Part shown: positions 1 to 9,915 of the stretch, piece after piece
How positions within the stretch are numbered: the first letter of the stretch is position 1
How the letters are laid out: each line of letters starts with the position of its first letter
NCBI GenBank assembly: GCA_965601425.1
Contig: CBFCWF010000054.1
Span: 1-20,094 of the forward strand
Direction: 5' to 3'
Origin: Thiosocius sp965601425
GTDB lineage: Bacteria > Pseudomonadota > Gammaproteobacteria > Chromatiales > Chromatiaceae
DNA: 20,094 nt
The notes under the pieces: generated by a model
What the model was told of the DNA's origin: nothing
Databases searched by the model: none
The model's input: only the letters and a program-made list of their open reading frames with translations
Made by a program: the position numbers and the translations under genes

Positions 1-3126
<3,126 letters not shown>

Positions 3127-3198
3127 ATACCGGCCGCCAGACCGCGACCGCTGCATCGGGCCGTCCGGATGGCTCAGGCCTGGGCGCCAACCGCCCGA

Positions 3199-3957
3199 TC
3201 AAAAGGTCATGATGTCGCGTCGAATCACCCGGACGGGTTGGTAGCCGAACAGTGCGCTGAGGTGGTGGAAGAACGCATGATTGGCCTGCTTGAACCAGAG
3301 TCGGTCGAGCGCCGATTCGACCGCCCGGTAGCGCGCATGCAACGCGAGCTCCGGGTGCTTGGAGGCCTCCGATTGGACCAGGCCGAGCCACATTCGGCTC
3401 GCCCCCATGATGAACTTTGGCCACTCGCGCTGTATCGCGGCCGGCCACGACGGGTCGCTGGTCGCGGCCACGTCGGTGCCCCGACCCTGGTTTGCGTGAT
3501 CCACGCGTATCTCGGTCAGATGACCGTCTTCCTGCAGTTCGTCCACCAATGGGTTTGCCAGCACCTGCTCGATCAGGCGCTGCGTGACCTCGCCCGGCGC
3601 GAAGAGAATGAGACTGAACTGGTGTCCGGTCGGGTCGTCTGGCCAGCGCCGGTGGAAACGCCAGAGCGGAATCCGGTGTCCCTCGCGCGCGATGGGTCCT
3701 GCCAGGACCTGGTCGGCGATCAGTGCGTCCAGATAGCTGTCGACCGCCCCGTCTCCGTCGCGGGCGAGCCGAAACCTCAGGTAGGTCCAGCGCGGAGGCT
3801 CCTGTGGCGCCGAGCCGGGGTGCGCGGGCGCCGCGGACGTCTGCGGGATCGGCTGCACCGACTGGCACGCATACAGGGAACCGATCAGGAACACGGCCAG
3901 CAGCATATTGCCGGATTGCCTGCAAAGCGCGACGATGCGGGATCTGCGATGGGTCAC
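3199..3957 (-). CDS. Predicted lipoprotein of unknown function
   Basis: I do not recognise a family for this 252-residue protein. The chosen GTG start has GGAG six bases upstream and gives a basic N-terminus (THRRSR), a hydrophobic core (residues 18-28) and a lipobox LYAC with C31 as the predicted lipidated cysteine. An internal ATG at residue 18 would leave the signal without positive charges and is less likely. After a Pro/Ala-rich linker (about residues 32-55), the mature part begins WTYLRFRLA and looks like a mixed alpha/beta soluble domain. It is rich in Trp, His and Arg (for example LWRFHRRWPDD) and has no transmembrane segment. It would sit in the periplasm, anchored to the inner or outer membrane. 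It converges with metH and diverges from the small gene at 4234, so it is probably its own transcription unit. Coding status is well supported by the signal peptide; the function is unknown. Confidence 0.72.
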   Translation of the reverse strand: MTHRRSRIVALCRQSGNMLLAVFLIGSLYACQSVQPIPQTSAAPAHPGSAPQEPPRWTYLRFRLARDGDGAVDSYLDALIADQVLAGPIAREGHRIPLWRFHRRWPDDPTGHQFSLILFAPGEVTQRLIEQVLANPLVDELQEDGHLTEIRVDHANQGRGTDVAATSDPSWPAAIQREWPKFIMGASRMWLGLVQSEASKHPELALHARYRAVESALDRLWFKQANHAFFHHLSALFGYQPVRVIRRDIMTF

Positions 3958-4233
3958 TGGGTACTCCGGAAGGTGGTGCAGCGGCCCGAGCGCTCGGACC
4001 TGCCCCCACCTTACCCGAGTAGGCCCTCATCGATCGACTCCGATGCGGCCTGCGTGTGGGCAAGGGTCAGATGAAACACTGCCCACGTCTGCCCGGGTCA
4101 CCGCGGCCGGGCCGGTGCAACGCTTGCAAGCCCCCGTCTCAGGAGAGATATTGCCCGGGGTGCTGGCAGGTCGAGAAGGGCGGCCCGTTGTCTGCACCAA
4201 CAACGCAATCTGCCTAGCAGGGGGACGGAGCTG
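3958..4233. other. Intergenic region between two divergent genes
   Basis: These 276 bases separate the divergent lipoprotein gene and the gene at 4234, so both promoters should lie here. I see GGAG just before each start. I could not pick a convincing -35/-10 pair, an operator palindrome, an RNA gene or an additional protein. Short frames that cross it have no ribosome-binding site and random-looking composition. Confidence 0.4.
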
Positions 4234-4569
4234 ATGGTACCGATCGAATACCAGGTGGTTGGAGAGGAGGATTACGCGCTGCGGATCAAGGTCGGGGATA
4301 CCGGCGAGTACGTGGTCGAGAGTGGTACATACACCAGTGAGGCGCCGCGCAAGGGGCGGTTGAGCGATGAGCAGGAGCAGCAACTGCTTTCAGCGATAAA
4401 GCAACTGGGCATACCGCGCGAACATGCGCTCCCCGAGGGCGCGAATGCGTTCGAAGCGCAGTTGACCGTCGGCGAAGCGGGTGCCGAGGCCCACTACGTG
4501 TTCTGGGAGGGTGCGCTCGAGGAAGACCGTGAGCTGAACGAACTGATCCGCCTGCTCGAGCGACTCTGA
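4234..4569 (+). CDS. Small soluble protein of unknown function
   Basis: This is a 111-residue, acidic protein without a signal peptide or membrane segment. The ATG is preceded by a purine-rich stretch (GGGGACGGAG), with GGAG only three bases before the start, so the site is slightly compressed. Predicted layout by eye: a beta hairpin (residues 3-35, EYQVVGEEDYALRIKV and following), a helix (about 43-60, LSDEQEQQLLSAIKQLG), another hairpin (about 70-92, FEAQLTVGEAG to HYVFWEG) and a C-terminal helix ending LNELIRLLERL. This hairpin-helix-hairpin-helix order, with an LS..EQ..L helix followed by a YxLTV-type strand, loosely recalls the emfourin-like protease inhibitor fold. That is only a resemblance of pattern, and no protealysin-type protease gene is nearby. 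It stands alone between divergent and downstream gaps of nearly 300 bases. Confidence 0.65.
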   Translation: MVPIEYQVVGEEDYALRIKVGDTGEYVVESGTYTSEAPRKGRLSDEQEQQLLSAIKQLGIPREHALPEGANAFEAQLTVGEAGAEAHYVFWEGALEEDRELNELIRLLERL

Positions 4570-4863
4570 CTGGCACCGTCTGACGCAACCCGCCACCCGC
4601 GGTATTGTGTCGCGGCTGGCCTACTCGCCGGCCCCGGGCTTCAGGGCCTGCCGCGCCGCAGCGCGCCCGTCGACGTGTCGCGGGTGCCCGCGCCGAATCG
4701 GCCATCACCGGGGCGTGGCCCCCATCGATAAGAAAGCGGTTTCTCGCCGTGGCCTCAACTTCCCGGGTGCGCGAGCGATAAGACCCTCATGGCAACCAGT
4801 AAATGCCGGTGACAGGACGATGGGGTAGCGGAGCAAGGAAAAGCGGGTCAACGGGTGGTGGGC
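4570..4863. other. Intergenic region ahead of the PilZ/DUF1631 gene
   Basis: This gap of about 294 bases holds no convincing gene. A 73-codon frame at 4607-4828 has random composition and no ribosome-binding site. Two exact copies of CGATAAGA lie 50 bases apart (4726-4733 and 4776-4783). The first leads into a short inverted repeat, AGAAA-GCGG-TTTCT (4731-4744). The region should hold the promoter for the gene at 4864. No c-di-GMP riboswitch core could be recognised. Confidence 0.35.
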
Positions 4864-7800
4864 ATGTCTACCTCGGCTGAACGCCGCCGCGACGCGCGCC
4901 ACAAGATCGAGCTGGCCGGGCGCATCGAGCCCCCGGATGGGCGCCAGCGTGGCTGTCTTGTGCTCGATTACTGCAGCGGCGGCATGCTGCTGCATTTGCG
5001 ATCGCCCGCAAACAATCATTTCGCGCTGGGGCAGTCGGTCAGGCTGCACACGGAGGTCCTGAACAGCAATGGGTCGCAGGCTGTCGCGATACCCGCGAGG
5101 GTCGCCTGGATACGCGACGACCACCTCGGGATTTCGTTCATCACCGCCTCGGCCGGGCTGGTCAAGGCACTGCGGCTTCACGGTCGGCTGGCCCGCGGTG
5201 CGAGCGCTGCCTGCGGCGCACCAGCAGCGTGTGGCGAAGCCCGTTGCCTCGCGCGGCTGCGGCACGTCGCGCAGGGCGTATTGCCGCCGCTCCTGCGCGA
5301 GCTGCTGCGCAAGACCGGGGACGATCTACTTGAGGCTGCAGACAGGGCCGAGTCGAACAGCGAGCAGCAACAGCTGTTCGGTGACATGGGCGTGCTGGAT
5401 AGCCAGCGCGACGCCGACCTGCTGGTGAGGGCGGTCCTCGAAAGGGCCTTTGACAGATCGACTGGCGCACCCACGCCGGCGACCGCCCCGGCCGAGGAAT
5501 TGGCGCTGATCGACCCGGACGAGTTCGAACGCTGGCTCGAAGCCTCGCGCATCGCCACATGGCTACAGCGTGACCTCGACGAACAACTCGCCGCGATAGG
5601 TTCGCGCCTGGCGACGCTGCGGGCCGACGCGACCCCCGGCACCTTCGGCGTGCCGCTCGAGCCGCATCATGTCACTGCCGCGCTAGGAGACTGGGCCAAA
5701 CGGCTGGAACTGGGGACCGTCTCGCGCCAGGTGCTGTTCGACCGCGCGGCCAGGGTGCTGCCCGAGGGGCTGCGCAGGCTCTACGATGAACTGGATTCGG
5801 CGCTGGACAACCTCGGTGTGCCCGCGGCCCGTTCGCGCCGGCATCCGCTGCAGGAAGATGCCAGTTCGACGGCAACGACGGCACCCCCGTTCATGGCTGA
5901 CAACAACGCCGAGACCGACGCCGCTGTGCCGACCGACGCTGTTCGGTCCCCAGCGGTCGGAGCTGCGTATGCCGACCTCGATCCAGCGGCCACCCGCAGG
6001 CTGCTCGAGCGCGAGGCGGAACAGCGTGAAACGCTCGCCCGCGAGATGCTGGACCGCGTTTCCGCGCTGCCGAACATGACAGAGAGCCTCGGTGAGTGGC
6101 TGGGGCAGCTGGGCGGTGTATTGCGCCATGAGGCTGCCGCGGATCAGGGCTTCTTCAATGATCGTAGCCACCCGTTGCGCAGGATCGTCGACGATCTGTC
6201 CCATCTGCAGATGTTTCGTGCGAGCCCCGACCTCGACCCGGCCGAGGACCCGCTGCGCGAGCAGGTCTCGGAACTGCTCGCCCCGGTCGGGCGTGGCGCA
6301 AGCGACCGGTCTCTGTTGAACGCGGTCGCCGAGTCGCTTGGGCGCCTCATCGAGGAACAGAGCCAGCGTTACCAGCGGCGCGTCGAGCGTGTCGTGGAGG
6401 CGTGCCGTGGGCGCGATCGGGTGCGGCGAGCCCGCCTCGCGGTCGCCACCGAACTCAATCGGCGCTACGCGGGAAAGCCGGTGCCCGCGGTCGTGCCGCC
6501 GTTACTCGACGTCGGCTGGCGGGCGGTCATGGAGCTGGCGTGGCTCGATCCGGCGCGAGACACGGAACGCTACGCTGCGCAGCTTGCGCTGCTGGACGGA
6601 TTGGTCGCCAGTCTCGGTGGCGGCGCGTTTGATCGCGGCGTCGTGCCCCCGGCGCCAGAGGTGCTGTTCGAGCGGATCGTGCAGGAACTTGAGTCGGCGG
6701 CCTTCGACCCCTTCCGGCGGGCCACGGTCGAAGACGAACTGCGCCGCGCGCTGCTCGACCCGCTCGCCCCGCGTCCGGCACTGGTGCCGATGCCAGTGCT
6801 CGAAGGCGGCGACAAAGAGGCCGCGCCAGGCGCGGTCCCGGAAGGCGTCGGCCCCGGGGTCTGGGAACGCAACCTGGCGCGTTGTGCCTCGATCGCGGTC
6901 GGCGATCGGCTGAAACTGCTGGACGAGCCGGCGGGCCGCCAGGACCTGAGGGTCGCGTGGATTCGTGACGACCGGGCAGATTTTGCGCTGGTGGACCATC
7001 GTGGCCTCAGGGCGCGCGACATCTGTCTCGGGGACCTCGCGCTGGGCCTTTGCCGCCGGCGCATACAGCTGCGCCCGGTGGACGGGCGCCCGACCAGTGA
7101 CCTGGCGGTGGACGCGATGCTCGAGCGCATGGAGCAACGGTTGGCCTATCAGGCCGCGCACGACTCGCTGACCGGGCTGATCAACCGCCGACAGTTCCGC
7201 AGCGCACTTGAGGCCGCACTCGCGGCGCCCGAACGGGCCGACGACTCGGGTGTGCTGCTGCTGATGGACCTGGACCAGTTCCGCCTGGTTAACGACATCC
7301 ACGGCTACGATACCGGCGACCGGTTGCTGGTCGCGGTGGCCCGTCTGCTCGAAGGCGCCCCTGGCGCCAAGGTGCTCGCCCATATGGGCGCCGACCGTTT
7401 CGCTGTCCTGTTGCCAGACGCCGGCCTCGCAGACGGCGAAAAGTGGGCGGACAGCCTGCGCGGGTCGGTAGGACGCATGCCATTCGACTGGCAGGGGCAG
7501 GCCCTGGCCCTGAGCGTTTCCATCGGTGTGGTCGGTTTCGCCGCGCAGCGGGACGGACAGACCAACCTGCTCCAGGCGGGTGAAAAGGCCATCTCCGCGG
7601 CCAAGGGCCAGGGGGGAGACCGGGTGTATCTGTATCGTGCCGACGACCCGGACATCGCGCGCCAGAAGGAGTCGGCGCAGTGGGTGGTGCAGGTCGACGA
7701 TGCGCTCGACCGCGGTCGCCTGCATCTGCGCTGCCAGCCGATCGTGCCGTTGCGCCCCGGGCCTGCGCAGGCGCCGCACTACGAGGTGCTGCTGGGCGTC

Positions 7801-8448
7801 ACAAGCGGATCATCAGAATTGCTGCCGGTGGCAGAATTCATCGAGGCAGCCGAACGCTATCATCGCATGCGTGCGGTCGATCGCTGGGTGGCCAGGGCGG
7901 TGATGGAGTGGATCGCCGAACACCGCGATCACATGCCTGCGCTGCACGGTTTCGCGATCAATCTGTCCGGCCAGACAGCGGGCGATCCGGGCTTCGTGGA
8001 ATTCGTGCGTCAGCAGTTCGATCGCACCGGCATTGACCCCGCGTGGGTCAGCTTCGAGGTCACGGAGACGGCCGCCGTCGCCGACCTGACGCGCAGCGCC
8101 GGGATCATTCGCGCGCTCAAGGCGATGGGGTGCAAGGTAGCCCTCGACGACTTCGGCAGCGGTCTGGCGTCTTACGCCTACCTCAAGGAACTGCCAGTGG
8201 ACTGGCTCAAGATCGACGGGGTCTTCGTGCGCAAGGTGGTTGCGGACCAGCAGGACTATGCCGTGGTCAAGTCGATGAACGAGATCGGGCATTTCCTGGG
8301 CAAGCAGACCATCGCGGAATATGTCGCGGATCGCGAGATCCTGCGCAGGGTACGCGAGATCGGGGTCGATTTCGCGCAGGGCTATGCGATCTCCCCCCCT
8401 CTGCTGCTCGACGAACTGCTCGACGGGCAGTCCTCTAGTGTGGCGTAG
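4864..8448 (+). CDS. PilZ-DUF1631-GGDEF(degenerate)-EAL protein
   Basis: This 1194-residue cytoplasmic protein appears built to sense or degrade cyclic di-GMP. Residues 1-105 form a PilZ domain with an RRDAR motif and DYCSGG, a DzSxxG variant with Cys for Ser. About 110-700 resembles DUF1631, ending in the typical W-x-F-x-x-x-G segment (VAWIRDDRADFALVDHRG). A GGDEF-fold domain starts at HDSLTGLINRRQF (766), but its signature is GADRF (842-846) and no RxxD inhibitory site is visible, so cyclase activity is unlikely. The EAL domain keeps N1033, E1065, D1095-D1096 (DDFGSG), K1116, E1152 and Q1172. Its opening motif is EVLLG (974-978), lacking the usual arginine. I infer a phosphodiesterase or a nucleotide-binding effector. 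The ATG at 4864 is preferred, although its site (GGTGG) is weak. A GTG at 4855 is the alternative and adds three residues. The gene stands alone and converges on the HupE-like gene. Confidence 0.9.
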   Translation: MSTSAERRRDARHKIELAGRIEPPDGRQRGCLVLDYCSGGMLLHLRSPANNHFALGQSVRLHTEVLNSNGSQAVAIPARVAWIRDDHLGISFITASAGLVKALRLHGRLARGASAACGAPAACGEARCLARLRHVAQGVLPPLLRELLRKTGDDLLEAADRAESNSEQQQLFGDMGVLDSQRDADLLVRAVLERAFDRSTGAPTPATAPAEELALIDPDEFERWLEASRIATWLQRDLDEQLAAIGSRLATLRADATPGTFGVPLEPHHVTAALGDWAKRLELGTVSRQVLFDRAARVLPEGLRRLYDELDSALDNLGVPAARSRRHPLQEDASSTATTAPPFMADNNAETDAAVPTDAVRSPAVGAAYADLDPAATRRLLEREAEQRETLAREMLDRVSALPNMTESLGEWLGQLGGVLRHEAAADQGFFNDRSHPLRRIVDDLSHLQMFRASPDLDPAEDPLREQVSELLAPVGRGASDRSLLNAVAESLGRLIEEQSQRYQRRVERVVEACRGRDRVRRARLAVATELNRRYAGKPVPAVVPPLLDVGWRAVMELAWLDPARDTERYAAQLALLDGLVASLGGGAFDRGVVPPAPEVLFERIVQELESAAFDPFRRATVEDELRRALLDPLAPRPALVPMPVLEGGDKEAAPGAVPEGVGPGVWERNLARCASIAVGDRLKLLDEPAGRQDLRVAWIRDDRADFALVDHRGLRARDICLGDLALGLCRRRIQLRPVDGRPTSDLAVDAMLERMEQRLAYQAAHDSLTGLINRRQFRSALEAALAAPERADDSGVLLLMDLDQFRLVNDIHGYDTGDRLLVAVARLLEGAPGAKVLAHMGADRFAVLLPDAGLADGEKWADSLRGSVGRMPFDWQGQALALSVSIGVVGFAAQRDGQTNLLQAGEKAISAAKGQGGDRVYLYRADDPDIARQKESAQWVVQVDDALDRGRLHLRCQPIVPLRPGPAQAPHYEVLLGVTSGSSELLPVAEFIEAAERYHRMRAVDRWVARAVMEWIAEHRDHMPALHGFAINLSGQTAGDPGFVEFVRQQFDRTGIDPAWVSFEVTETAAVADLTRSAGIIRALKAMGCKVALDDFGSGLASYAYLKELPVDWLKIDGVFVRKVVADQQDYAVVKSMNEIGHFLGKQTIAEYVADREILRRVREIGVDFAQGYAISPPLLLDELLDGQSSSVA

Positions 8449-8544
8449 CGCCGAATCGCGGTCCGCCCTCGCGATGGCATCACGGCGGCTCTTTCAGCGC
8501 CGTCGGTCCTGCCGGGCCAGTGGCGATGGCCTGAGGGTGGCGGT

Positions 8545-9687
8545 TCACCAGCTGATTCGCTCCCAGGTCCAGTAGAGTCCGACAGCCGATATCACCACGG
8601 ACCCGGGTATCACGACCAGCCCCCGATAATAGGGCTGTCGGCCGAACCAGAGACCAAGCGTCAGATAGGCCAGGCCGATCACAGCGAGCTGGCCGAGTTC
8701 GACGCCGATGTTGAAGCTGATCAGGGCGCTGACGAACGCATTCGGCGGCATGCCGAAATCGGACAGCATGCTCGCGAAGCCGAGTCCGTGCAGCAGACCG
8801 AAGCCGAAGACCAGCCCCAGTCGGCTCTTGTGCAGTTCGCGATGCCAGAGGTTCTCGATTCCGACATAGGCAATGGAAAGCGCAATCAGAGGCTCGACCA
8901 CGCGGGCGGGCAGCTCGACCAATCCGGTCGTCGCGAGCGCGAGTGTGATCGTGTGCGCGACCGTGAACATGGTCACCTGCCACAGTAGCGGACGCATGCG
9001 GGTACTGAACAGAAAGAGCCCGAGGACGAACAGGATATGGTCCAGGCCATCTGGAATGATGTGGTCGTACCCGGCGCCCGCGTACTCGCTCACGATGTCG
9101 ATCAGGCCCGGTTTACGGAATACTTCGCTCAGCGAAAACGGGGCGCTGGGGGTATCGTCACGGATCCATTGCCAGGCCGACCAGTGCCACTGCTCATTGA
9201 CCTCGTCGACCTGGCGCACCCGCACCGCGTTGTCACCGAAGGCCGCCGGGTAGTACCAGGTGAGTTCCCTGGTGTCGGTTGGTATCGAGCCTTCGAGCAC
9301 GACGACGCTGATGCGCGGCACCTTGGTGTAACCGGGTACCGGAATGTCGACCTCGGTGATTGTGCTGTCGGCGGGCAGGCCATCCAGGCGAAGTTCGATC
9401 GCGTCCAGCATCCGTTGCCGGAACGGGGCGAATTCCGCCAGGAGTGCCGGCGCCTCGAGTTCCCGGAGACGGTCGTATTCTCCGGAGGTTGGGGCCTGCG
9501 TTGTGTCCTTATACTGACTGTTGATGCCGGTGAGCAGCGCCTCGATGCTGGCCCGGATCTCGACCCGGTAACGTCCCTCGGCGAATACGCTGATCTCGAC
9601 CAGGGCGGGCTTCACGATATCGGCCGCCGTCGGGGACGTCAGACAGATAAAGGCCAGCGCGAGCAGCAGGCGCGAGGGAATACACAT
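8545..9687 (-). CDS. HupE/UreJ-family membrane protein with N-terminal periplasmic domain
   Basis: This 380-residue protein starts with a signal peptide (about residues 1-22, ending SPTAA-D), followed by a soluble, probably periplasmic domain of some 180 residues. The C-terminal half (about 205-378) is a HupE/UreJ-type membrane domain. It has HIIPDGLDHILFVLGLF with H209, D216 and H217, FTVAHTITLALA with H245, VFGFGLLHGLGFA with H300, and FNIGVELGQLA with E330. About six to seven hydrophobic helices can be drawn. Classical members are linked to nickel or cobalt uptake for hydrogenase and urease; this long subtype is uncharacterised. The open frame extends far upstream antisense to soxB, but the ATG at 9687 gives the signal peptide. 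No strong ribosome-binding site precedes it. It is divergent from soxB across 228 bases, with no hydrogenase or urease genes in view. A link to metal supply for SoxB (a dimanganese enzyme) is speculation. Confidence 0.9.
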   Translation of the reverse strand: MCIPSRLLLALAFICLTSPTAADIVKPALVEISVFAEGRYRVEIRASIEALLTGINSQYKDTTQAPTSGEYDRLRELEAPALLAEFAPFRQRMLDAIELRLDGLPADSTITEVDIPVPGYTKVPRISVVVLEGSIPTDTRELTWYYPAAFGDNAVRVRQVDEVNEQWHWSAWQWIRDDTPSAPFSLSEVFRKPGLIDIVSEYAGAGYDHIIPDGLDHILFVLGLFLFSTRMRPLLWQVTMFTVAHTITLALATTGLVELPARVVEPLIALSIAYVGIENLWHRELHKSRLGLVFGFGLLHGLGFASMLSDFGMPPNAFVSALISFNIGVELGQLAVIGLAYLTLGLWFGRQPYYRGLVVIPGSVVISAVGLYWTWERISW

Positions 9688-9915
9688 GGATCGACGGCGT
9701 CGTAACGGATCCGGCAGGATAAGGGCAAAGTGCCCCCCGCACCACTGGGGGCGGCCGAGTTCGGGGCGTGCGACTAGAGCTTGCCGATCGGCGTTGTTAC
9801 ACTCGGCCGCTCGGCGGACCCGTCCTTTCCAGGGACGGTTGCAGGAATGTGGGGCTGGTGCTTGGTCGGTCTGCCGATTTGTCCAACTCAAAATAAAACG
9901 TGCGAGACCACCAAT
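9688..9915. promoter_or_regulatory. Divergent control region between the HupE-like gene and soxB
   Basis: These 228 bases must carry the promoters for both divergent genes. Three structured elements are visible. There is a hairpin GCCCCC/GGGGGC (9732-9737 with 9747-9752), a perfect 10-base palindrome GCCGATCGGC (9783-9792) followed by GTTGTTACACT, and a hairpin CCGTCC/GGACGG (9820-9825 with 9833-9838). An A/T-rich patch (AAAATAAAA, about 9891-9899) stands out in GC-rich surroundings just upstream of soxB. I could not assign a confident -35/-10 pair. The palindrome is a candidate operator, by inference only. Confidence 0.4.

Noticed and set aside
3155..3199. Inverted repeat ATCGGGC/GCCCGAT between metH and the lipoprotein gene as a terminator
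   Set aside because: The arms are only seven bases, separated by 31 bases, and no T-run follows on either strand.
4572..4587. TGGCAC-containing stretch resembling a sigma-54 promoter
   Set aside because: The -12 element is absent: the bases at the right spacing are GACG rather than TTGC.
4607..4828. 73-codon plus-strand frame in the gap before the PilZ/DUF1631 gene
   Set aside because: Its composition looks random (Arg/Pro/Ala/Cys), no ribosome-binding site precedes it and no motif is visible.
6502..7779. Minus-strand 425-codon frame inside the PilZ/DUF1631 gene
   Set aside because: It lies opposite the DUF1631 and GGDEF parts, with no motif and no ribosome-binding site. It is a shadow frame.
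8482..8503. Stem ACGGCG/CGCCGT between the PilZ/DUF1631 gene and the HupE-like gene as a bidirectional terminator
   Set aside because: It is six base pairs with a 10-base loop and no T-tract, too weak to call.
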